6,935 bases of DNA from Flavipsychrobacter stenotrophus (GCA_947372365.1 CANBTK010000102.1:1-6935); one strand, 5' to 3'; counted from the stretch's first letter, positions 1 through 6,849 are shown. Notes: generated by a model not told the origin, from the letters alone. Numbers and translations are program-made.

Positions 1-1487
1 GTAGAGCCTGGTACAAAACCCTTGATAGTGATGCTGCCATCGCTGCCGCCACATGTTGTTGGTGAGCTGCTGGCATCAATTGTATCGCGGGTAAGCGGTG
101 GCTGTGTAATAGTTACTGAAGTTACGCCTGTGCAGCCTGTGCTGTCGGTTACGCTCAGTACATAAGTACCGGCAGGCAGGTGTGTAGCAGTTGCAGTGTG
201 TTGTACAGGCGATGTGCTCCATGTATAAGTATATGGTGCAAGGCCGGCTGTTACTGTTGCAGCAGCAGTACCGTTGCTATCGCCGTAGCATGTTACGTTT
301 GTACCATAGATAGATGCAGCAACGAGTGTACCAAATACCCGTATGGAATCGGTATAGTTACAGCCTACCGCGTTGGTTACTGTAAAGTGGTAGGTAGTGG
401 TTGCCGTAGGCGTTGCTACGGGGTTGGCACATGTTGCGCAACTCAGCGACGTAGAGGGCGACCAGGAATAAGTTAGTGGAAGGGCTACGTCAGTCGCGCC
501 AGTGGTAAGTGTCATAGAAGTACTGCTACCAAAGCAAACTGCAGTATCAGCCATTTTATGAATAGCAAGCCTTGAAGGGATAATGTGTGTGTACAGCGTA
601 TCAGGGCAGCCAAAACCAGTATATGGGATAAGGATAACTGCAAAAGTAATAGGTGCAGTTGGCATTGAAATAGTAATAGTTTGCAGGGTGTCTATAAGTG
701 TAGCATAAGTAGATGAATCATACCACTTGTAATGCCCGAAACCCGGAGGCGCATTTAATGTAATAGAAGTAGTATCGCAACCTATAGTAGAAATAGCAAA
801 TAAACCGCAGCTCATATCGAGGTAACCATAACCCCAGTGGCCACCGGCACCACAGTCGCCAGCCGCAAAGTCAATACCTACAGTAGTACCACCTAAGCCT
901 GAAAGGTTGATACTTGCTGTAGTCCAGCTTTTGAAATATACGTCGCTAGGCGAGGTAACTATAGAATGGTAGAAGCCTGGCAGCGAAGATGTGGCTACGT
1001 AGTTATACTGTGCGCAAGGTATAGAGTTACCCGTTGCAGAGTCATACGCGCTCACCAGGAAGCGTGGCTGAATAGATGCTGGGTGGCCGGCATCTTCAAG
1101 CACAACCGCATACCTGTATATAAGGCTGTAGTTAGATGTTGTAGAAGGTACATGTATATAATACCTTGCTTTTTCAGCGAGGTAGCCTGATACACTATTG
1201 CCCAATTTCATAGAATAACTGCCACCGCCCGGTGCCACAATAGGGAAAAACCCGAATGGGTCATTACCTGTACCTGTTGTTAACTCATGCCTGCCAGCTG
1301 TTGCAGCCGACGAAGTCATACCTGTAAGCACACCACTACCAGAGCAGCAGCTGCCTACAAAGTAGCTCCAAACAGATGTGTTACCTAACTCAAAATCAAT
1401 ATTAGGCGGGCAGGCAACCTGTGCGGTTGAGGCAAAATTGAATCCCAGGAACAGAAGGATAAGCAGGGAGAGACTTTTACGATTCAT
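1..1487 (-). CDS. Secreted SprB-repeat surface protein, N-terminal part (partial, runs off left edge)
   Basis: Reading the minus strand from the ATG at 1487-1485 gives 495 codons with no stop, so the gene continues past the left edge. The protein opens with a signal peptide (MNRKS, then a Leu/Ile-rich core) and probable cleavage after about residue 22 (STA|QV). Residues 24-230 form an N-terminal domain starting PNIDFELGN, with YAVVLEDAGHP, QPRFLVSAYDS, ATSSLPGF and GGHWGYGYLDMSC. I recognise this type from large Bacteroidota gliding-motility-associated surface proteins. Two Ig/PKD-like modules follow: about 232-312 (C237, W255) and about 313-388 (YSWSPSTSLSCATCANP around W342, then TTTYHFTVTNAVGC). 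An SprB-type repeat covers about 390-465 (TCYGDSNGTA, APYTYTW, LPAGTYVLSVTDSTGCT). A second repeat starts near C479 (TTCGGSDGSI) and is cut by the window. Such proteins are usually exported by type IX secretion through a C-terminal sorting domain, which is not visible here. Likely role is surface adhesion or gliding, by inference from family. No strong Shine-Dalgarno site precedes the ATG. Confidence 0.9.
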   Translation of the reverse strand, partial: MNRKSLSLLILLFLGFNFASTAQVACPPNIDFELGNTSVWSYFVGSCCSGSGVLTGMTSSAATAGRHELTTGTGNDPFGFFPIVAPGGGSYSMKLGNSVSGYLAEKARYYIHVPSTTSNYSLIYRYAVVLEDAGHPASIQPRFLVSAYDSATGNSIPCAQYNYVATSSLPGFYHSIVTSPSDVYFKSWTTASINLSGLGGTTVGIDFAAGDCGAGGHWGYGYLDMSCGLFAISTIGCDTTSITLNAPPGFGHYKWYDSSTYATLIDTLQTITISMPTAPITFAVILIPYTGFGCPDTLYTHIIPSRLAIHKMADTAVCFGSSTSMTLTTGATDVALPLTYSWSPSTSLSCATCANPVATPTATTTYHFTVTNAVGCNYTDSIRVFGTLVAASIYGTNVTCYGDSNGTAAATVTAGLAPYTYTWSTSPVQHTATATHLPAGTYVLSVTDSTGCTGVTSVTITQPPLTRDTIDASSSPTTCGGSDGSITIKGFVPGS

Positions 1488-1936
1488 AACTATTAGGCTT
1501 GTGTATTATTAATAATTTACTTCTTTCAAAAGGTGTCCGTAAAGATATGTATTATTGTTTACTTATTACAAAACGTGAACACGAAATTCACATTTATTAA
1601 TTCAGTATACCTAAACTATTTATCAAAAAACTTTAATAGTGTAAGCATTTGATAGGGCACTTGTTTATTTAAGAGTCTAATGTGATAGGTTTGTTTCAAA
1701 TGCATCAGGCAAATCTGGGGTGTTGTACACTTTAATTATGCCTTTAACACCTATATAGACAGTAATATGCTTGTTAACGTTGGCATAAAAAATGAATTAA
1801 TATTTTTATAATGCAATTTTTAACTTATTTCATGCCTGAAATGCCCGTCAACACTCAAATATACTAACAACAAAAATACAAAGGCACTCTCAATCAATTG
1901 GTGCAAAATAATAAAAACAACCGTAATAACAGTCAA
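1488..1936. other. AT-rich intergenic region without a gene
   Basis: This stretch lies between the stop of the GT-C/TPR gene and the start of the surface-protein gene, both on the minus strand. It is clearly richer in A and T than the flanking genes and I find no credible coding region in it. It holds the likely promoter at 1540-1572. A small inverted repeat (ATTTCA / TGAAAT, 1827-1832 and 1837-1842, loop TGCC) is present, but no run of T follows it on the minus strand. I therefore do not call a terminator for the upstream gene. The 449-nt length suggests the two minus-strand genes are transcribed separately. Confidence 0.6.
1540..1572 (-). promoter_or_regulatory. Probable Bacteroidota-type promoter of the surface-protein gene
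   Basis: On the minus strand a TTTG (plus-strand CAAA, 1569-1572) is followed after 21 bases by TATCTTTA (1540-1547). This matches 7 of 8 positions of the Bacteroidota -7 box TAnnTTTG, and the spacing fits the known -33/-7 arrangement. Transcription would begin near 1533, leaving a leader of roughly 45 nt before the ATG at 1487. It is a motif match in AT-rich DNA, so chance remains possible. Confidence 0.45.
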
Positions 1937-3868
1937 TTACTTACCTGAACAAAATTTATTTAATAACTCTCCCGCCATATTATTCCCCATGCCCGCAGCC
2001 TTGCTCCAGTCCTCGCAGGCACCATTCCGGTCATTCAGGTTCATCTTTACCAGCCCCCTGTTATAATATATGGTGTTATCCCCCGGGCGCAGGCCTTCCA
2101 ATAAATTATAATCATCCATAGCACCCCTAAAATCTTTAGCATTGGCCTTTAATGCCGCCCGGTTCAGGTAAGCCATCTCAAAATCAGGCTTTACCTGTAT
2201 TGCCTTATTGAATTCAGGCAAAGCCGCTACCATATCGCCCGCTTCGTAATATATAGAGCCCCTATTGTTGTAGGCCTCTGCCAGCGAGGGGTTTATAACA
2301 AGCGACTGGTTAATATCGGCCACGGCCACATCCTTTTTACCGGCTTTGTAATAGGCCCATCCCCTGTCATTAAGCGCTTCGGCCATTTTAGAGTTGATGC
2401 TTATGGCCTGATTGTAATCTTTAATAGCGGCCTGTGGGTTATTGGCATCCATGAAAGCATGGCCCCTGTCGTAATATAAATCCTCAAAGCCCGGGTTTAG
2501 CCGTATCGCATCACTATAATCCTGTATGGCGGCCTCTGCCCTGCCTTCGCCATTATTCAGGTTGCCCCGCATCCAGTAGCCAAAATAGTAATCGGGGTTT
2601 TTCTCTATCACATCGGCAAAAAGGGTGTAGCCGTCTTTCCATACGCCTATCCTCGCCCAGCTAAGCCCGCAAAATAGTACGGTGGCCGCTGCACCAAGCC
2701 CTATAACCAGGCTACGCTGCTTGCCATCTATCACATTGGCTATATATTGCCCTATTATATAAAACAAACCAATATAAGGTACATAGGTGTAACGCTCAGA
2801 TGTAAGTGCCGAGCCTACTGCCACCACCTGCAGCATTACGGAAATAGTAATAATAAAAAAGGACAGCCCAAAAATAACCTCCCGGCGGTATGCCTTCCAG
2901 CGGTAGGCCAGCCACCCCAGCAGCGCCAGGAACGGCAGCGATGCATAAACTACCCAGGGCAGCAGCCCGCCATTGGCTATTGGGTAATTATGCATGGCGC
3001 TAAGCTGTAACGGGGCCACCAAGCGTACGAAGTAAGACGCCAACCCATAAGCAATAAAGAAAAAACGCTCTGTAAGTGTGTGCATTTCCGCCAGGTGGCG
3101 TAAAGCACCTGCTTCTTTCTGCGACATTATTGCTACTATGCCAAACGTAAAAGCTAAAATAAACAAAGGCGCTTTTGCCAGCAGCGACTGTACGCCAACC
3201 TTCTTTCCTTTATAAATGTCTATTGCGACCAGCAACACCGGCAGGGTAACAGCTGCCGATTTGGACAGCAGCGCCAGCAGGAAAAATATTGTGGTATATA
3301 TATAGTTAGTAGTTTTACTCCCTTCGCTGCCCGGCCGGGTGTAAGCAATCAGTGCCAGCAGGTAAAAGCAGGTGTATAACACGTCTTTCCGCTCTGATAT
3401 CCAGGCCACCGATTCCACATGCATAGGGTGTATCGCAAATAATACCGATACAACTATGGCTGTTACCTGCTTGCCGCTCAGTTGCTGCACCAGTTTGTAC
3501 ACCAGCCAGGTATTAGCAATATGCAGCGCCACATTCAGCAAATGGTACGGGAACGGGTTAAGCCCGGCAAAATGAAACTCAATCCAGTAGGTAAGCGTTG
3601 TTAAGGGGTGGTAATTGGCGGTATAGAAGGAAGTAAAAATAGCTTTAAGCCCTTCCCAGCTAAAATCCCTGAGGAATGGGTTTTTTAATATATAAAAATC
3701 ATCATCGAAATTGGTGAAGCCATTTGCCAGCGCATTAGAGTACACCAACGCCGCCAGTGCCATTATAGCAAATGGCACCCACTTAGCCCGGCTTCCAGCG
3801 CCACCGCCCGCGCCTGTGGCAGGCCTGGGGGGAGGGGGAACCTTATCTTTTAACGGTTGTGCTGCCAT
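1937..3868 (-). CDS. Multi-pass membrane GT-C-like (TMTC-like) putative glycosyltransferase with six C-terminal TPRs
   Basis: This is a complete gene of 643 residues, ATG to TAA. A cytoplasmic-looking Pro/Gly-rich tail (1-30) precedes about 10-12 hydrophobic segments between residues 31 and 405. The first extracytoplasmic loop has an acidic cluster (FDDD, D55-D57) and HPLTTLTYW (87-95). The motif HPMHVESVAWISERKDVL covers 147-164, LLSKSAAVTLP 200-210 and SERYTYVPYIG 357-367. These motifs and their order match bacterial TPR-containing GT-C proteins and resemble eukaryotic TMTC O-mannosyltransferases. Early acidic residues are the usual catalytic or metal-binding site in GT-C enzymes. Residues 420-635 hold six TPR units with exact 34-residue spacing (R434, R468, R502, R536, R570, R604, mostly within an [D/N]RG motif). 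The end, GACEDWSKAAGMGNN, is common in Bacteroidota TPR proteins. By inference it transfers a lipid-linked sugar to an acceptor across the inner membrane, with TPRs contacting partners; substrate is unknown. No good Shine-Dalgarno precedes the start. Confidence 0.88.
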   Translation of the reverse strand: MAAQPLKDKVPPPPRPATGAGGGAGSRAKWVPFAIMALAALVYSNALANGFTNFDDDFYILKNPFLRDFSWEGLKAIFTSFYTANYHPLTTLTYWIEFHFAGLNPFPYHLLNVALHIANTWLVYKLVQQLSGKQVTAIVVSVLFAIHPMHVESVAWISERKDVLYTCFYLLALIAYTRPGSEGSKTTNYIYTTIFFLLALLSKSAAVTLPVLLVAIDIYKGKKVGVQSLLAKAPLFILAFTFGIVAIMSQKEAGALRHLAEMHTLTERFFFIAYGLASYFVRLVAPLQLSAMHNYPIANGGLLPWVVYASLPFLALLGWLAYRWKAYRREVIFGLSFFIITISVMLQVVAVGSALTSERYTYVPYIGLFYIIGQYIANVIDGKQRSLVIGLGAAATVLFCGLSWARIGVWKDGYTLFADVIEKNPDYYFGYWMRGNLNNGEGRAEAAIQDYSDAIRLNPGFEDLYYDRGHAFMDANNPQAAIKDYNQAISINSKMAEALNDRGWAYYKAGKKDVAVADINQSLVINPSLAEAYNNRGSIYYEAGDMVAALPEFNKAIQVKPDFEMAYLNRAALKANAKDFRGAMDDYNLLEGLRPGDNTIYYNRGLVKMNLNDRNGACEDWSKAAGMGNNMAGELLNKFCSGK

Positions 3869-4031
3869 AAGGCCCTAAATTAATGATAGTTTCGGAAAAG
3901 GCCCGCCCATAAGCCCCTTATCATGGCCTTACCATCCATTTTTAGCCCTAATCTTGAAAAAATATATTATTATTGCACTACTAAGTACCTATAGCACCCC
4001 ATTTATAAAGGCAAAAACGCTACAAACAATA
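3869..4031. promoter_or_regulatory. Divergent intergenic region between the GT-C gene and the barrel-lipoprotein pair
   Basis: Two genes are read away from this segment, so it should hold both promoters. On the plus strand TAATCTTG (3949-3956) matches 7 of 8 positions of the TAnnTTTG -7 box, but no TTTG lies at the expected distance upstream. TAGTTTCG (3887-3894) is another 7-of-8 match, again without a well-placed -33 box. On the minus strand TAATTTAG lies just before the GT-C start, and would leave almost no leader. None is strong enough to fix a promoter. If the 3949-3956 box is real, it overlaps the upstream TTG codon at 3954 and favours the ATG at 4032 as the start of the barrel gene. 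Confidence 0.35.
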
Positions 4032-4811
4032 ATGAAGCGCAACCATACTATTAAACTATTTTTCAAAAGCCTGCTTATTGTGGCCTGCTGCACAATAGCA
4101 TCCCCCTTCGTTGCCAGGTGCCAGGTTAAAGAAGTTACCGACAACTTAAATATCCCGCTCAATAACGACGCTGACGAAGCAGACACCGCCACCAGCGCAG
4201 CCTGCTGTGCCAGCCCTAAAAACAGCTGGGGCAGCCTTGCCTATGCTGACTTTGGCGGTTCTAGCGTAATGAGCAAAATAAACGGCAAAACCAGCACAGC
4301 CAATGGGCTGGCCTGGGCACTGGGCGCACAGCTGGCTTATGCTATGCAGAAAGGCTGCACAAAAACGGTATTCTCTGCCGGCCTTGAAATAAGGAATTAT
4401 AACGCAACAGCATCAAGTACCGACAGGTTTGGCGGCACAGCCTACGACAACCTGCATTACTGGTATGTAGGCATACCAGTGCAGGTGCAATTGATGACTG
4501 CTAATTGCTGCCCGAAAGGCAAAGTGAGCAACGGCTACTATGCGCAGGCTGGCTTTACTACCGGCTTTACCGCTAACATAAACGATGTGTACAGCATGCA
4601 GGGCGTTACCACTAAGTACGATACTACCGGGCATTACAAAAAATACATGCTGCAACCGTACCTGAGCGCAGGCTTTACCTGCACCACGCCACGCGCCACC
4701 TACCAGCTGGGGCCTTATGTAGGTTATACCCTAAATAGCCTGGTGCCCAATAGCAGCGTATCGCAGCATATACTCAGCTATGGCTTAAAGTTCACCACTA
4801 TGTTTTTTTAA
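4032..4811 (+). CDS. PorT-like outer-membrane beta-barrel protein
   Basis: I start at the ATG at 4032 (259 residues) because it gives a normal signal peptide: MKRNHTIKLFFK, then a hydrophobic stretch 13-28, with probable cleavage near C30|Q31. The frame stays open back to a TTG at 3954, which would add 26 residues (KKYIIIALLS...), themselves hydrophobic. A low, polar linker (about 31-65, rich in Asn, Asp and Ala) precedes alternating, Gly/Tyr/aromatic-rich strands: SLAYADFGGSSVM, YWYVGIPVQVQL, YYAQAGFTTGF, LQPYLSAGFTC, YQLGPYVGYTLNSL. It ends SYGLKFTTMFF with a terminal Phe, as typical for barrel proteins inserted by BamA. This pattern fits the Bacteroidota outer-membrane beta-barrel (PorT-like) group. 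A CC pair near residues 60-61 and another in NCCPKG are unusual features of unknown meaning. It probably forms an operon with the lipoprotein gene 46 nt downstream. Ligand or partner is unknown. A lipobox-like IVAC at residues 16-19 is a less likely alternative. Confidence 0.75.
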   Translation: MKRNHTIKLFFKSLLIVACCTIASPFVARCQVKEVTDNLNIPLNNDADEADTATSAACCASPKNSWGSLAYADFGGSSVMSKINGKTSTANGLAWALGAQLAYAMQKGCTKTVFSAGLEIRNYNATASSTDRFGGTAYDNLHYWYVGIPVQVQLMTANCCPKGKVSNGYYAQAGFTTGFTANINDVYSMQGVTTKYDTTGHYKKYMLQPYLSAGFTCTTPRATYQLGPYVGYTLNSLVPNSSVSQHILSYGLKFTTMFF

Positions 4812-4857
4812 GGCCGGTTAAAGGATTTTATTGAAAACGCAGATTTGTATCCCTGTT

Positions 4858-6306
4858 ATGAGAAAACTAAGCGCTTCCCTACTTATTGTACCAGCTATTG
4901 CAGCACTATCGGTATTTGCCGCATGCAACAAGCTGAGCAAGGCTACTTACAAGCCCCCGGTAAATGATACAGTAATAGTAAAAAGCAATGTGCTGGTGGT
5001 AGATACCGCACAATACAAGCTCATTTCCACCGATGCACAGCTGCAGGACGGCATATATGTTTACAGCTTCAAGCCATCTATCACGGACATAAGGCATAAT
5101 GGCGACTTCGCCCCCAATACCACTATTATAGGTGTTACCGGGCAGGGCTATTTACGGAAGGTAGTATCTATAAGCAGCACCGCCGAAACCATTACGGTTA
5201 ACACCGTGCTGGGCAAACTGGAAGATGTATTTCAGCAGGGCAAAATAGTCTTTAAAGCAATTGGCAGCGGCACCATCAAGCCACTTGATAATAATTATAA
5301 CGACATTCTGCTTACACAAGGCACAGGCCTCGATGTTACCCTTAAGTCCATGAGGATCATATCCCGGCAGGCATGGGATTACACCCTTGAATTTCACAAT
5401 GGTAAATTAACCAACTTCTCTAAAACCTGCAACGACTGCTATTTTTATGCTAACCTGCTTTTAAACATCGCATCAACCAAAGCAGCGTCCATACATGTTG
5501 TTGATACACTGGAATCAACAACAGGCACTGCGGTGGTGATGGTAGGCAACGTGCCTGTATTAATAACTACGGCTACAACCCTTGTAGCCAACGTTGATGG
5601 CAACATAGGTGGCGCCGAAAACCTATCTTATTCCATAACAAATACAGCACCGTTTACAGCATCAGCGACCTACACTGAAGGCAACTGGCAAAATTCGCTC
5701 AATACGCCATCAGCTTCAGGCAGCCTTACCGGTACTGCGGCAAGGGCTACAGGTACTAATATCACATGCAATATTGTACCCACTGTAAAAGTGATGGTAT
5801 ATGGCAAGGTTATTTCCAGCTCAGTATTCCCGCTTAACAATAGCTTCAGTTCCAACGTATCCACAACTACTACCGATTGGGATTTTACGTCCCGTTCGCT
5901 TTTCAGCCCGGAGCTGCATGAATACACCGCATTGGTGAGCAACTCCGCATCTGAACTCAATAAAACCTGGAACCTCGATAGCGCTGTTACCGTTGCTCCT
6001 TACAGTATTATCAAAGCCTCAGGCGACAACCAAACAGGTATTGCCGGCCAGTACCTTGCCAGCCCTATTGTAGCCCGTGTGGTTGACAAAAGCGGCAATG
6101 GCGTGCCGGGCGTAACCGTACATTTTAAAATAACATCGGGCAGCGGCAGCCTTACCTACACCAGCATCGTATCCGATGCCAACGGGCTGGCTCCGGCAAG
6201 CTGGCAGTTTGGCTACAGCACAGGCACCCAAACCGTTGAAGCCTCAGCCAAAAACGGCAGCGGCAATAATATTGTAGGCTCACCAACCGTATTTACCGCA
6301 CACTAA
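4858..6306 (+). CDS. Putative lipoprotein with C-terminal Big-1-like Ig domain
   Basis: From the ATG at 4858 the product has 482 residues. It starts MRKLSASLLIVPAIAALSV and then FAAC, a lipobox-like end of a type II signal peptide with the lipidated Cys at residue 23. A TTG at 4831 would add nine residues and has AAAGGA close upstream, so the start is uncertain; the ATG gives the normal short, charged n-region. No acidic surface-export signal follows the Cys (NKLSKATYK). Residues about 30-375 are beta-rich and Ser/Thr/Asn-rich, with GQGYLRKVVSISS and LEDVFQQGKIVF; I do not recognise a catalytic domain. Residues about 380-480 form one Big-1-type Ig domain (ASGDNQTGIAGQYLASPIV, then VVDKSGNGVPGVTVHFKITS and SDANGLAPASWQFG), the fold used in invasin-like and other surface proteins. 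Likely an envelope lipoprotein, perhaps partnering the upstream barrel protein. Its function is unknown. Confidence 0.75.
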   Translation: MRKLSASLLIVPAIAALSVFAACNKLSKATYKPPVNDTVIVKSNVLVVDTAQYKLISTDAQLQDGIYVYSFKPSITDIRHNGDFAPNTTIIGVTGQGYLRKVVSISSTAETITVNTVLGKLEDVFQQGKIVFKAIGSGTIKPLDNNYNDILLTQGTGLDVTLKSMRIISRQAWDYTLEFHNGKLTNFSKTCNDCYFYANLLLNIASTKAASIHVVDTLESTTGTAVVMVGNVPVLITTATTLVANVDGNIGGAENLSYSITNTAPFTASATYTEGNWQNSLNTPSASGSLTGTAARATGTNITCNIVPTVKVMVYGKVISSSVFPLNNSFSSNVSTTTTDWDFTSRSLFSPELHEYTALVSNSASELNKTWNLDSAVTVAPYSIIKASGDNQTGIAGQYLASPIVARVVDKSGNGVPGVTVHFKITSGSGSLTYTSIVSDANGLAPASWQFGYSTGTQTVEASAKNGSGNNIVGSPTVFTAH

Positions 6307-6402
6307 TACCCCCCACCCTACGGTAAACTGCCCGTAATCATTGGCTCTGGGAATAGTACGCCACCATTTGTGCCCACAAGTTATTTTGTTATAATTTGTA
6401 CT

Positions 6403-6554
6403 ACCCCATAGGGGTTACCGCTTTGTAGCTAAGCCATTTTTTAGGCTCTATGCTCCGTAGGAGCTACCCTATACTATGCAAAATTGGGTACCTCCTCCGG
6501 AGGAACAGCCATAATGGGTCTTTTATATCTACAAAGCGGTAGCGCCCACGGCGC
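6403..6554. repeat. Composite inverted element: two diverged inverted copies of a REP-like unit
   Basis: A perfect 13-nt inverted repeat, TACCGCTTTGTAG (6416-6428) and CTACAAAGCGGTA (6529-6541), flanks 100 nt. Inside it, GGCT (6444-6447) mirrors AGCC (6507-6510), and TACCC (6465-6469) mirrors GGGTA (6486-6490). Four small palindromes sit at mirrored positions: ACCCC-ATA-GGGGT (6403-6415), GCTCC-GTA-GGAGC (6452-6464), TCCTCCGGAGGA (6493-6504) and GCGCC-CAC-GGCGC (6542-6554). All pairs share a centre near 6477-6479. The simplest reading is two head-to-head copies of one unit of about 70 nt. It looks like a REP/BIME-type interspersed repeat; no transposase is in the window. Confidence 0.7.
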
Positions 6555-6557
6555 ATT

Positions 6558-6595
6558 CCGTGATAATAGTACCATCAAAAAGATATGGTACACGG
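6558..6595. repeat. Bulged hairpin next to the composite element
   Basis: CCGT (6558-6561) pairs with ACGG (6592-6595), and GTACCAT (6569-6575) pairs with ATGGTAC (6585-6591). The loop is 9 nt and one side carries a 7-nt bulge. It begins four bases after the composite element, so it could be part of the same repeat or a separate structured site. No T tract follows on the plus strand. Confidence 0.5.
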
Positions 6596-6717
6596 TAGGC
6601 TTGGAAGGATGCCTGCCAGGGCACGAGCGAGGCTCTAAGGGGATTGTCACATGCCCAAGTTTAGCGTGGAATTGGTATTATACCTATAAAATGGCCCGAA
6701 AAACAGGCTCGAAACAT

Positions 6718-6732
6718 GCCCCCGTCGGGGGC
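6718..6732. repeat. GC-rich hairpin GCCCCC-GTC-GGGGGC
   Basis: A perfect 6-bp stem with a 3-nt GTC loop. The short-arm, 3-nt-loop design is the same as in three of the four palindromes at 6403-6554. No run of T follows on either strand at the expected place, so it does not look like an intrinsic terminator. It may be a remnant or relative of the same repeat family. Confidence 0.5.
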
Positions 6733-6799
6733 TGAGGGATACACTGCGCTACAACAACTCGCCATAACAATGCAAAAATCTGAATAAAAACAGGGGGGG

Positions 6800-6839
6800 C
6801 TTTGCGCCTTCTCTGCGTGCCCTCCGCGCCCTTTGCGTT
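6800..6839. repeat. Degenerate CTTTGCG-type short tandem array
   Basis: Four related heptamers follow each other: CTTTGCG (6800), CTCTGCG (6811), CTCCGCG (6822) and CTTTGCG (6831), at steps of 11, 11 and 9 nt, ending in GCGTTAAAAA. I recall similar CTTTGCG/CTCTGCG strings in intergenic DNA of many unrelated bacteria, with no settled function. A run of seven G (6793-6799) lies directly before it. Confidence 0.55.
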
Positions 6840-6849
6840 AAAAATGGTA

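Noticed and set aside
180..476. 98-residue plus-strand open frame
   Set aside because: It lies opposite the surface-protein gene. Its translation is Cys-rich and low in complexity, while the minus-strand frame shows clear SprB and Ig motifs.
966..1190. 74-residue plus-strand open frame
   Set aside because: Antisense shadow of the conserved N-terminal domain of the minus-strand surface protein; no recognisable motif.
1827..1842. ATTTCA-TGCC-TGAAAT hairpin as terminator of the GT-C/TPR gene
   Set aside because: The stem is only 6 bp and AT-rich, lies about 95 nt after the stop, and no T run follows on the minus strand.
4077..4091. Lipobox (IVAC) in the barrel protein, which would make it a lipoprotein
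   Set aside because: The residues after the Cys stay hydrophobic and the C-terminus is typical of an outer-membrane barrel, so a type I signal peptide ending near residue 30 is more likely.
6319..6336. TACGG/CCGTA stem as terminator of the lipoprotein gene
   Set aside because: Five base pairs with an 8-nt loop and no following T tract; too weak to call.
6403..6554. CRISPR array or integron attC site
   Set aside because: There are no direct repeats with uniform spacers, no cas or integrase gene, and the symmetry is inverted rather than direct.
6484..6735. 83-residue plus-strand open frame starting with TTG
   Set aside because: It begins inside the composite palindromic element, ends at the GC-rich hairpin, and has no protein motif or ribosome-binding site. 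Its sequence is explained by the repeats.
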